Assembly: GCA_030950395.1 (NCBI GenBank)
Contig: JAUZRP010000070.1
Location: 33,829 to 97,828, forward strand
Source of the DNA: Desulfonauticus sp.
GTDB lineage: Bacteria; Desulfobacterota; Desulfovibrionia; Desulfovibrionales; Desulfonatronovibrionaceae
Length of the DNA stretch: 64,000 bases
Direction: 5' to 3'
Position numbers and translations under genes: made by a program. Under the pieces are notes generated by a model, which was not told the DNA's origin, did not search any database, and was given only the letters and a program-made list of their open reading frames with translations. Of this stretch, positions 55,545 to 64,000 are shown piece by piece. Every line of letters begins with the position of its first letter. Positions within the stretch are counted from its first letter, which is position 1.

Positions 55545-56061
55545 TCTGAATACCCTTTCCCTGTTCAAAAAAAATAGCCTGAACTCTCCTAGTGTTATTA
55601 CCAAAAATCTCCAGAGAATTATTATCCAAATAAAATACTATCTTTTCACCTTGAATTTCATTTTCTTTTTGTTTTAATATTGGATTTTTTTCTAAAACAA
55701 TTTTTTTGGTCTCTGGCCAATAAATAGCCAAACCACATCTAGCTTCTTTATCTTCTTTGACGATTTTAACTTTACCTTCAGCAACAATCTTTTTTATATC
55801 TTTGTTACCTCCAGCAGTAACAATATCCTGATTTTTTATTTTTTGAGTAGCAAAAAAAACTGTTATTTTGTCTGCCCATAAATTTAATTTGCCCTGTTTT
55901 ACATATACGTTACCTAAAAATACCACGACATTTTTATCCTGAGTATAAACCATTTTGTCAGAATTTACTTGTATAGGCACATTTTTATTTTTAGCAAAAC
56001 ATACATTGGATATAAAAATTAAAATCAAAAAATTAAGCAAAAAAATTTTATTTTTGTTCAT
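55537..56061 (-). CDS. lptA: LPS transport periplasmic protein LptA
   Basis: This 174-residue periplasmic OstA-like beta-jellyroll protein has a signal peptide (ILIFISNVCFA, cleavage near 23) and the start IQVNSDKMVYTQDKNVVVFLGNV that matches LptA. It forms the filament bridge for LPS between LptC and LptD. It overlaps lptC by 14 bases and lptB by 8 bases, so lptC-lptA-lptB is one coupled unit. The length is normal. Confidence 0.92.
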   Translation of the reverse strand: MNKNKIFLLNFLILIFISNVCFAKNKNVPIQVNSDKMVYTQDKNVVVFLGNVYVKQGKLNLWADKITVFFATQKIKNQDIVTAGGNKDIKKIVAEGKVKIVKEDKEARCGLAIYWPETKKIVLEKNPILKQKENEIQGEKIVFYLDNNSLEIFGNNTRRVQAIFFEQGKGIQSE

Positions 56062-56593
56062 TTTTAATCCACCATTTACTTTTCACGTTATCTAAAATAT
56101 AAAACACATTTTCTTTAAGGTCATAAACAGCCCTTTTAGCTAAAATAATAAATTGACCTGTTCTTTTCATGCTAAAGTTATCATTTAAATAAATTTTATC
56201 TTTTTGGGCATCGTATATAAAATTATCACAATAAATAACAACACCTTTTAAAGTTAATTTGACGTGAGGATATAAGAAAACAAAAGAATTGTCATCTTTA
56301 ATCTTGCCCAATTTACTCTCTACCAAAAGGTGCTTATTTTTATCAACCAGATAATTAAAATAAATTTGGTGAAGCACAATAAATTTTTTAAGATAATCTG
56401 CGCTCTTTGCCCTTAAGGTCCACTTCACAGTGCCATTTTGACCACAACTCAAATTGATCTCTTGCAAAGACATTTCACTTTTTAGTTCAGGGTGAACCTT
56501 AATAGGGACGTTAACTTCTTTTTTTTCTATAAAAAAAAGCAACAGACCAGCTAAAAAAATCGCCAGGACCAAAGAAATGACTTTTTTGATAAT
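56048..56593 (-). CDS. lptC: LPS export inner-membrane protein LptC, non-canonical start
   Basis: This protein of up to 181 residues has one N-terminal anchor and a periplasmic OstA-like domain (SCGQNGTVKWTLRAKSADYL). The first canonical start codon is TTG 56572, which has no ribosome site and would begin inside the membrane helix. GGAGGG lies at 56597-56602, and the codon five bases further on is ATT (56593-56591), then ATC, AAA, AAA, GTC. Reading from this ATT restores a normal I-I-K-K basic start before the helix. I annotate from ATT 56593 as the more likely start, with the TTG as an alternative. It lies 70 bases after kdsC. Confidence 0.75.
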   Translation of the reverse strand: MIKKVISLVLAIFLAGLLLFFIEKKEVNVPIKVHPELKSEMSLQEINLSCGQNGTVKWTLRAKSADYLKKFIVLHQIYFNYLVDKNKHLLVESKLGKIKDDNSFVFLYPHVKLTLKGVVIYCDNFIYDAQKDKIYLNDNFSMKRTGQFIILAKRAVYDLKENVFYILDNVKSKWWIKNEQK

Positions 56594-56663
56594 CTTCCCT
56601 CCAGCATAACCAAAATAATTTGCTCCAGGAACACAAAGTTACAAACCTCTATCTCTTACGACA

Positions 56664-57194
56664 TTAGGCCCAACTAGCCCATTTATTCCAAATGTCCAAC
56701 AATTTGCCCTGACCTTTAAGAATAAAAGAAATAGCCTCTCGAACTGCCCCATCTCCCCCCTTACGAGAACTAATCCACAAAGCAAGTTCTTTAATCTCAG
56801 GCACAGCATTGGCCACAGCCATTGGCAAACCAACTTTTTGCATAGGAGCGGCATCTACCCAATCGTCCCCTAAATAAGCCATTTCATCCCAATTAAGATT
56901 ATATTTTTGTTGCAATTCTATTAAAGCGGGTATTTTTTGGTTATGACCTAAAAAATAATCCTGTACTCCCAGTTCTTCTAATCTCAAACGAACAGCATCA
57001 GAAATTAGCCCAGAAATAACTGCCAATTGCAAACCTGCCTGCTGAGCTACTTTTATGCCAAGTCCATCCTGAACGTTAAAACGCTTTATAATTTGTCCCC
57101 TGGTATCATAATAAACACCTCCGTCAGTGAGCACCCCATCTACGTCCAACACCAAAATTTTTATGGATTTCACGATTTGTTCAAGTCCCTTCAT
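56664..57194 (-). CDS. kdsC: 3-deoxy-D-manno-octulosonate 8-phosphate phosphatase
   Basis: This 176-residue HAD phosphatase releases Kdo from Kdo-8-phosphate. The catalytic aspartates are D17 and D19 in LVLDVDGVLTDGG; other HAD motifs are VISG and LGDDWVDAAPM. I choose ATG 57194 with GGAG eight bases upstream over a GTG at 57203. Its start overlaps the kdsA stop by 14 bases, so Kdo synthesis enzymes are coupled. Confidence 0.95.
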   Translation of the reverse strand: MKGLEQIVKSIKILVLDVDGVLTDGGVYYDTRGQIIKRFNVQDGLGIKVAQQAGLQLAVISGLISDAVRLRLEELGVQDYFLGHNQKIPALIELQQKYNLNWDEMAYLGDDWVDAAPMQKVGLPMAVANAVPEIKELALWISSRKGGDGAVREAISFILKGQGKLLDIWNKWASWA

Positions 57195-57990
57195 AAACCA
57201 CACTCCATATTTCTAACAATTTTTGCATAAGAGAAAAAGTCCTGGACAAAGGCCAGGAATTTGCTCCATCACATAAGGCCTGATCAGGATCAGGATGCAC
57301 CTCCATAAATACCCCACTAGCTCCTGCAGCTACTGCTGCCTGGGCCAAATAAGGCACAAACTCCCTTTGACCATCAGAACACTTGCCTTTGCCTCCAGGA
57401 AGCTGAACAGAATGGGTAGCGTCAAAAATAACAGGATAACTAGTTTGTTTTTGCATGATGGAGAAACTTCTCATATCTACCACCAGATTGTTATAGCCAA
57501 AACAAACACCTCTTTCAGTAAGCCAGATTTGCTGATTTCCTCCAGACTCTATTTTTAAAACAGCTTCTTTTACGTCCCAGGGAGCCATAAATTGGCCTTT
57601 TTTTAGGTTAATAAGTTTGCCCGTTCTAGCTCCTGCAAGCAATAAATCTGTTTGCCTGCATAAAAAAGCAGGTACCTGTAATACGTCTACCACTTCTGCT
57701 ACCAGTGAAGCCTGCTCTGGCAAATGATAATCTGTTAAAACAGGCAATCCTGTAGAGAGTTTTATGTCTTCCAGCCAGCGCAATCCCTGCTCCAGACCAG
57801 GCCCTCTAAAGCTCTGTAGGGAAGTTCTATTGGCCTTATCAAAAGAACTTTTAAATATTAACAAAACGTCTAATTTTTGGGCCATAGTTGCCAGTTCATC
57901 GGCTACTTTTAAGGCTAATTCTCTACTTTCTAAAACACAAGGCCCTGCGATAAAAAAAAGTTTTTCTTTGCTTTTAGCAAACAAATCCAT
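57181..57990 (-). CDS. kdsA: 2-dehydro-3-deoxyphosphooctonate aldolase (Kdo-8-P synthase)
   Basis: This 269-residue enzyme joins phosphoenolpyruvate and arabinose-5-phosphate to Kdo-8-phosphate for LPS. It has FIAGPCVLESRELAL, FKSSFDKANR, the QVPAFLCRQTDLLLA segment, and FDATHSVQLPGG. The length is normal. It lies 12 bases after pyrG and overlaps kdsC at its end. Confidence 0.97.
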   Translation of the reverse strand: MDLFAKSKEKLFFIAGPCVLESRELALKVADELATMAQKLDVLLIFKSSFDKANRTSLQSFRGPGLEQGLRWLEDIKLSTGLPVLTDYHLPEQASLVAEVVDVLQVPAFLCRQTDLLLAGARTGKLINLKKGQFMAPWDVKEAVLKIESGGNQQIWLTERGVCFGYNNLVVDMRSFSIMQKQTSYPVIFDATHSVQLPGGKGKCSDGQREFVPYLAQAAVAAGASGVFMEVHPDPDQALCDGANSWPLSRTFSLMQKLLEIWSVVYEGT

Positions 57991-58002
57991 ACGTTACTTT
58001 CC

Positions 58003-59703
<1,701 letters not shown>

Positions 59704-59854
59704 CTAATTTCCTTTTTTCATTCATTAGGTGTAAGCAGCAAAAAATATAGTATTTTTGAGTCACATCCCCTTACAAGCCACTTCAAGCTAATATTCTTAA
59801 ACCATAGCTTAAATCTTGCCAACAAAATTTTTCTACTCAAAAAATATCCAGGAG

Positions 59855-59876
59855 AAATAAATAAATAAATAAATAA
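59855..59876. repeat. Tandem AAAT microsatellite
   Basis: Five or so copies of AAAT (GAAATAAATAAATAAATAA...) in the spacer upstream of the tRNA promoter. Confidence 0.7.
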
Positions 59877-60025
59877 TAAACTAAACGATGAGTAAGTGAT
59901 CTGGGAAAAATAAAAAAATGCTGGGCAATAGACTATAGATGTCCAATACGCGAGATAATTCAGAAATTGGCACTTTATTATTTTGAAAAAAAATTTTTGA
60001 AAAAAAATTTTTTTTAAAAAAAATA

Positions 60026-60054
60026 TTGACAATCTGTTTAACAATGGATAAAAA
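60026..60054 (+). promoter_or_regulatory. Sigma-70 promoter of the tRNA-Val/Asp unit, with A/T tracts upstream
   Basis: TTGACA at 60026-60031, a 17-base spacer, and TAAAAA at 60049-60054; the tRNA begins 14 bases later. Upstream, at about 59985-60024, lies a row of A and T runs (AAAAAAATTTTT-like) at roughly helical spacing, which could be an UP element or bent DNA that raises promoter strength. Confidence 0.65.
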
Positions 60055-60068
60055 ATTTCCTTCACGAA

Positions 60069-60144
60069 GGGCGGATAGCTCAGTTGGGAGAGCATCGGCC
60101 TTACAAGCCGGGGGTCACAGGTTCGAGCCCTGTTCCGCCCACCA
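60069..60144 (+). tRNA. tRNA-Val (anticodon UAC)
   Basis: The acceptor stem GGGCGGA pairs with TCCGCCC. The anticodon arm TCGGC-CTTACAA-GCCGG gives anticodon TAC. The T arm is AGGTTCGAGCCCT. CCA is encoded. The cloverleaf is complete. It precedes tRNA-Asp by nine bases. Confidence 0.97.
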
Positions 60145-60153
60145 CGTTTACAC

Positions 60154-60230
<77 letters not shown>

Positions 60231-60561
60231 TCTATTTTTTTCTGGCCAATTTAAACCTGTCTCATCATAATTTTACTAAAAAATTTTTTTTAATTCTCTA
60301 ATCACAATCAATTTTCCCCATATAATCCTAGCAAACTAGTAAAAATTGATACTAATGCTAAGGAACAGGAAGGCAAGACAGGCAAAAATAGGATAAAAGT
60401 AAAAATTTTTAACAAAAAACGTAAAAATTCAAATAATCATCCCGCCTGTATTAATCATTTCTGAGGTGATTGTCTGTAAAATTACTTTCACTGAATTGAC
60501 AAACTGGGGTAAAAAGAGTAATTTTGTGAAAAATTTCTTAAATAAAAAGGAGGAATTAAAA
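60231..60561. other. Spacer with tRNA downstream region and adk promoter
   Basis: 331 bases between tRNA-Asp and adk. It holds the T-rich end after the tRNA and a promoter for adk at 60496-60524. A short in-frame extension of adk upstream of its true start is not supported. Nothing else was recognised. Confidence 0.55.
60496..60524 (+). promoter_or_regulatory. Sigma-70 promoter of adk
   Basis: TTGACA at 60496-60501, a 17-base spacer, and TAATTT at 60519-60524. The adk start codon is 38 bases downstream, with AAGGAGG between. Confidence 0.65.
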
Positions 60562-61233
60562 TTGAATATTCTAATTTTTGGACCAAATGGAAGCGGTAAG
60601 GGTACTCAGGGATCTTTACTTAAGAAAAAGTATAACCTGGCTCATATTGAATCAGGAGCAATTTTTAGGGAACACATCTCTCAGGGCACAGAGCTGGGCA
60701 AAAAAGCCAAAGAATACATTGACAAGGGAGAATTGGTGCCTGATGAGATTACCATACCTATGGTTTTAGAAACTCTTAAAGAAAAGGGTAAAGATGGTTG
60801 GCTGTTAGACGGTTTTCCAAGAAACATCAATCAAGCCAAAAAACTCTGGGAAGCCTTACAAGAAGCAGGGATGAAATTGGACTACGTTATAGAAATACTT
60901 TTGCCAAGAGAAGTGGCCAAGAACAGAATTATGGGACGCCGTATTTGTGTAAATGATCCCAACCATCCCAACAACATTTACATAGATGCCATTAAACCTA
61001 TAGATGGAAAATGTAGAGTGTGCGGAGGAGAGTTAAAAACTCGCTCTGACGATCAGGACGAAGCAGCTATTAATAAACGTCACGACATCTACTATGACAC
61101 CAAAACAGGAACTCTGGCAGCTGCCTATTTCTTTAAAGAACTGGCTCCCAAAGCTGGCTTTAAGTACATCGAGTTAAATGGCGAAGGAACTATAGAAGAG
61201 ATTAAAAATACTTTATTGTCTCAACTGAGCTAA
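60562..61233 (+). CDS. adk: Adenylate kinase
   Basis: This 223-residue enzyme interconverts AMP, ATP and ADP. It has the P-loop FGPNGSGKGTQG near residues 6-17, the AMP-binding DGFPRNINQA, and a long LID with Cys in CVNDPNHPNN...CRVCGGE, which may bind zinc, as in a group of adenylate kinases of delta-type bacteria. I choose TTG 60562: AAGGAGG (60547-60553) is eight bases upstream and the family starts MNILIFGP-like here; the GTG/ATG further upstream would add 32 unmatched residues. Confidence 0.95.
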   Translation: MNILIFGPNGSGKGTQGSLLKKKYNLAHIESGAIFREHISQGTELGKKAKEYIDKGELVPDEITIPMVLETLKEKGKDGWLLDGFPRNINQAKKLWEALQEAGMKLDYVIEILLPREVAKNRIMGRRICVNDPNHPNNIYIDAIKPIDGKCRVCGGELKTRSDDQDEAAINKRHDIYYDTKTGTLAAAYFFKELAPKAGFKYIELNGEGTIEEIKNTLLSQLS

Positions 61234-61250
61234 GACTCTTATATTACTTA

Positions 61251-61281
61251 ACCTAGCTAGGGTTCTTAGCCCTAGCTAGGT
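61251..61281. terminator. Strong hairpin, bidirectional terminator candidate
   Basis: CCTAGCTAGGG (61252-61262) pairs exactly with CCCTAGCTAGG (61270-61280), extended by one A-T pair, with a 7-base loop. It lies between convergent adk and hslU. No long T run follows on either strand, so it may act as a block or a transcript end protector. Confidence 0.7.
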
Positions 61282-61297
61282 AGAGCATATCTCATTT

Positions 61298-62611
61298 TTA
61301 AAGAATATACCGTGATAAGTCTCTATTGGCTTCGATATCTTTAAGTTGTTCTTTTACGTATGCGGCATCAATTATTATTTTTTGTCCTCTTTTCTCAGGA
61401 GCCTCAAAAGAAAGTTCTAAAAGTATTTTCTCCATTAGGGTATAAAGCCTTCTTGCTCCGATATTTTCAGTTTCTTCATTTACTTGCTGAGCAAAAACAG
61501 CAATTTCTCTTAGGGCATCATCAGTAAATTCTATATCCACGTCTTCAGTTGCTAAAAGAGCTTTGTATTGCTTAGTTAAAGCATTTTGAGGCTCTGTTAA
61601 AATACGATAAAAGTCATCACTGGTTAAAGATTTTAATTCTACTCTCAAAGGAAATCTTCCTTGTAATTCTGGGACCAAATCTGAAGGTTTGGATAAATGA
61701 AATGCTCCAGCGGCAATGAATAAAATGTGATCTGTTTTAATCATACCATACTTTGTATTTACCACACACCCCTCCACTACAGGGAGCAAATCTCTCTGAA
61801 CGCCTTCTCTAGAAATATCGGCTTTGCTCTGACCAGCACCGCCACAAATTTTATCGATCTCATCTATAAAAATAATACCCGTTTGTTCCACCCTTTCTTT
61901 GGCCATTTCTATAACTTTATCCATATCTACCAGACGTTCACACTCTTCCTGCACCAACAAGTCAAAGGCCTCTTTTACTTTAACTTTTTTAGGTTTTTCT
62001 TTTTTAGGAAAAAACCTGCTAAACATATCCTTAAACTGCATTTCCATATCTTCCATACCAGGAATTGCCATCACTTCTATCCTAGGGCCAGCGTCTTGTT
62101 TTATGTGAACTTCCACAATTCTATCATCCAATCTCCCTTCTCTCCACAAAGCCCTAAACTTTTCACGGGTAGAACTAGCATCTTCACCTTTGATATTGGG
62201 CAACAATATATCCAACAAAGCTTCCTCTGCATTGGCTTCAGCTTTGGCCCGCACTCGCTTGGTTTCTTCTTCCTTTACCATATTAACGCCTATTTCCATC
62301 AAGTCCCGTACCATAGATTCCACATCTCGCCCCACGTATCCTACTTCAGTAAATTTAGTTGCATCTACTTTATAAAAAGGAGCACCAGCCAATTTGGCCA
62401 ATCTTCTAGCAATCTCGGTTTTCCCCACACCTGTGGGGCCAATCATTAAAATATTTTTAGGACTAATCTCATCTCTTAATTCAGGATCCAACTTACACCT
62501 TCTCCACCTGTTCCTAAGAGCAATTGCAACCATCTTTTTAGCTTCCTTCTGCCCAATAATAAATTTATCCAATTCAGCTACAATCTCTCGAGGAGTCAAA
62601 ATGCGTTCCAT
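61298..62611 (-). CDS. hslU: HslUV protease ATPase subunit
   Basis: This 437-residue AAA+ unfoldase of the ClpYQ protease has the start [22 protein letters not shown], Walker [16 protein letters not shown], Walker [12 protein letters not shown] and arginine-rich sensor 2 ([15 protein letters not shown]). It ends with DLSRYIL, the C-terminal tail that inserts into HslV. I choose ATG 62611 with AAGGAGAG upstream over a longer frame to 62638. It follows hslV by 65 bases. Confidence 0.97.
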   Translation of the reverse strand: MERILTPREIVAELDKFIIGQKEAKKMVAIALRNRWRRCKLDPELRDEISPKNILMIGPTGVGKTEIARRLAKLAGAPFYKVDATKFTEVGYVGRDVESMVRDLMEIGVNMVKEEETKRVRAKAEANAEEALLDILLPNIKGEDASSTREKFRALWREGRLDDRIVEVHIKQDAGPRIEVMAIPGMEDMEMQFKDMFSRFFPKKEKPKKVKVKEAFDLLVQEECERLVDMDKVIEMAKERVEQTGIIFIDEIDKICGGAGQSKADISREGVQRDLLPVVEGCVVNTKYGMIKTDHILFIAAGAFHLSKPSDLVPELQGRFPLRVELKSLTSDDFYRILTEPQNALTKQYKALLATEDVDIEFTDDALREIAVFAQQVNEETENIGARRLYTLMEKILLELSFEAPEKRGQKIIIDAAYVKEQLKDIEANRDLSRYIL

Positions 62612-62676
62612 ACTCTCTCCTTTTTTATTTTTTATCAAAATTAAAAAATTTTTTTTACTTTGAAGTTAAAAAAACT

Positions 62677-63213
62677 CTACTCAAGCACTTCTAAGATAAC
62701 ATTATCGTTAGTATAAACACAAATTTCTGAGGCTATGCTCAAAGCAGTTTTGGCTATGTCAGCAGCGCTTAACTCTGTCTTAGAAACCAAGGCTCTGGCC
62801 GCAGCCAAAGCATAAGGACCTCCAGAACCAATGGCAACCAAACCATCATCAGGCTCTATTACGTCTCCTGTTCCGCTCAAAACCAAAATATGTTCTTTAT
62901 CTGCTACAATCAACATAGCTTCTAGCCTACGCAAATACTTATCCATCCTCCATTCTTTCGCTAACTCCACACTAGCTCGAATAATATTACCATTAAATTC
63001 TTCTAATTTTCCCTCAATCCTTTCAAAAAGAGTAAAAGCATCTGCTGTAGAGCCTGCAAAGCCGGCTAAAATCTCATCCTTATAAAGCCGTCTAACTTTT
63101 TTGGCTTGATGTTTTAAAACCACAGCTTGCCCCATAGTCACCTGACCATCTCCAGCCATTGCCACCTGATTGCCTCTTTTAACTGCCAAAATAGTTGTCC
63201 CTCTTATTTCCAT
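62677..63213 (-). CDS. hslV: HslUV protease catalytic subunit
   Basis: This 178-residue threonine protease has a short propeptide MEIRG followed by the mature [20 protein letters not shown]; Thr6 becomes the catalytic N-terminal Thr. Other signatures are [21 protein letters not shown] and ALAAARAL. It forms the two hexameric rings capped by HslU. GGAG precedes the ATG. It leads the hslV-hslU operon. Confidence 0.97.
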   Translation of the reverse strand: MEIRGTTILAVKRGNQVAMAGDGQVTMGQAVVLKHQAKKVRRLYKDEILAGFAGSTADAFTLFERIEGKLEEFNGNIIRASVELAKEWRMDKYLRRLEAMLIVADKEHILVLSGTGDVIEPDDGLVAIGSGGPYALAAARALVSKTELSAADIAKTALSIASEICVYTNDNVILEVLE

Positions 63214-63300
63214 ATCCCATTCTCCTCTCTAAATGTCTAAAAAAAAAATTTCTAATCATTTCCCAGCCTTATATAAAAACAAAATAAGCCCTAAGATCCA

Positions 63301-63416
63301 ACTGCAAAAATTCGTTTAAATAATTAGATATACGTTGAACAAAAAATTTTTTAATAATTTAAGTTGGTTACAATTTAACAATTTGATCAAGAATACAAAT
63401 AGCGGGATTTTGCAGT
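63301..63416. repeat. Intergenic inverted-repeat element, copy D (full length)
   Basis: ACTGCAAAA at 63301-63309 pairs with TTTTGCAGT at 63408-63416, 116 bases in total. The centre shares TAATTAGATA, TTTTTTAATAA and GGTTACAATTTAACAA with copy C. It lies between hslV and the second ATPase gene. It is the best-preserved copy. Confidence 0.7.
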
Positions 63417-63436
63417 CAAGTCTTTTAAAACATAAA

Positions 63437-64000
63437 TTACGAGCTACTATAAATCAACTTTTCAAAAGCCTTTTCGTACAATCTATTATTGCCGACGACC
63501 TTTTGATCTATAGGCTCGTAAAAAAATATCTCTCTTTCACTCACAAAATCAATTACTTCCAAATAATCCCTGCTCTCGTCTTCTTGAGTTAAATAACAAC
63601 CCTTCTCTATTATCTGTCTGGCTACATCTTTAAATATCTTTCTCTGCTTATCATCCATAAATCTTTTCATCAACTCTACTACTTCACTCCTCGCCTCTTT
63701 TACTGCATACTCCAAACACTCCTTCACTCCCCCAAATTCCTGCACGTCTCTAAATAACCGCTGAATTAAAGGAATACAACCTCCTAAATAATCCCAAATA
63801 ATCTCAAAATCCTCTTCCTTTACTAAAGAACTTTCTCTGATTTTATATTCTAAATACTCAAACGTATCTTCTCTGGACAGATGATCTATTTTTTTAAATT
63901 TGCTCGTTACCTTAAGTTTAGCGTCATTGTATATCCTGTTTATAAATATGGTATTGGAACTTAATATTATTACATGAGATAAATGCATTTCTTTGGTTAA
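63437..64000 (-). CDS. Archaeal-type (STAND-like) P-loop ATPase, 3' part
   Basis: The 3' part (about 188 residues) of a second ATPase of the same family as the gene at 13742-14791. Matching stretches are HLSHVIILSSNTIF against HLSHVLILTSNTIF, KVTSKFKKIDHLS against KVTSDFKLIDHLG, and EIIWDYLGGC against ELIYEYLGGS. The Walker A and B regions lie outside the window. The C-terminal winged-helix-like part is present (FYEPIDQKVVGNNRLYEKAFEKL). The reading frame is open to the window edge, so the gene is cut, not truncated. Confidence 0.83.
   Translation of the reverse strand, partial: LTKEMHLSHVIILSSNTIFINRIYNDAKLKVTSKFKKIDHLSREDTFEYLEYKIRESSLVKEEDFEIIWDYLGGCIPLIQRLFRDVQEFGGVKECLEYAVKEARSEVVELMKRFMDDKQRKIFKDVARQIIEKGCYLTQEDESRDYLEVIDFVSEREIFFYEPIDQKVVGNNRLYEKAFEKLIYSSS

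Noticed and set aside
59855..59876. Tandem AAAT repeat considered as a CRISPR or phase-variation repeat
   Set aside because: Unit and number are too small, there are no spacers, and it lies outside any gene, so neither reading is supported.
59718..60095. 125-codon minus-strand frame before the tRNA pair
   Set aside because: It crosses the tRNA-Val gene and its promoter and is made of low-complexity Phe/Lys codons from A/T runs.
60466..60561. Upstream extension of adk
   Set aside because: It would cover the promoter and the AAGGAGG site and adds residues without similarity; TTG 60562 fits the family.
61727..62449. 240-codon open frame antisense to hslU
   Set aside because: It is a shadow of the strongly conserved hslU frame; its His/Phe-rich product has no motif and no ribosome site.

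Overview
The window is a low-GC bacterial chromosome segment with dense, mostly housekeeping gene content. The gene set points to a Gram-negative sulfate reducer of the Desulfovibrionales type: LPS assembly genes (lapA/lapB, lptABC, kdsA/kdsC, a heptose kinase), the futalosine menaquinone gene mqnA, a flagellar motor pair, and the block pyrG-kdsA-kdsC-lptC-lptA-lptB-rpoN-hpf-ptsN-rapZ-PTS. Low GC together with two ATPases of a mostly archaeal family suggests a moderate thermophile from a marine or vent setting, in the Desulfohalobiaceae/Desulfonauticus range. That placement is inference from gene content, not a database match. Layout, 1-13.7 kb: the end of an amino-acid ABC transporter, a HIT protein, lapA-lapB, mutS, a lipoprotein, lysA, rlmH and a small conserved protein on the plus strand; then rsmG and two lipid-A-type acyltransferases on the minus strand; mqnA; and the K+ uptake pair ktrA/ktrB. 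13.7-17.6 kb: a STAND-like ATPase, uvrC and an unknown coiled-coil protein, followed by a gene-free stretch with possible RNA structure. 17.9-26.7 kb: an M50 protease, trpS, several sugar genes (GT4, glycerate kinase, heptose kinase, GT9) and a CgeB-like glycosyltransferase. 26.7-32.5 kb: motB, motA, fapA, an RsbU/RsbW/RsbV partner-switching module, dtd and queD. 32.5-43.4 kb: dnaE, a LUD protein, tRNA-Arg, a YkgJ protein, two small proteins of probable flagellar-chaperone type or unknown, a second GT9, hypF and a decayed insertion sequence. 43.4-49.7 kb: a coiled-coil membrane protein and an AddB/AddA-type recombination nuclease whose second nuclease domain is a separate gene. 49.8-59.7 kb: a long minus-strand block with a partial mannose-type PTS, rapZ, ptsN, hpf, rpoN, the Lpt export genes, Kdo synthesis genes and pyrG. 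59.7-64 kb: tRNA-Val and tRNA-Asp behind a strong promoter, adk, hslUV, and the 3' part of a second STAND-like ATPase. I see no obvious new defence island, CRISPR array or prophage. The best leads are: a family of about 60-116 bp intergenic elements with 9-bp terminal inverted repeats (four copies); a second family of short CAATTA/TAATTG palindromes at gene ends; two paralogous archaeal-type ATPases beside these repeats; a PTS IIC gene whose two frames join only across a T9/T8 slippery region; rlmH and lptC genes that have strong Shine-Dalgarno sites but no ATG/GTG/TTG where the protein should begin; a split AddA; and a RsbU-type phosphatase whose receiver domain lacks its phospho-acceptor aspartate.
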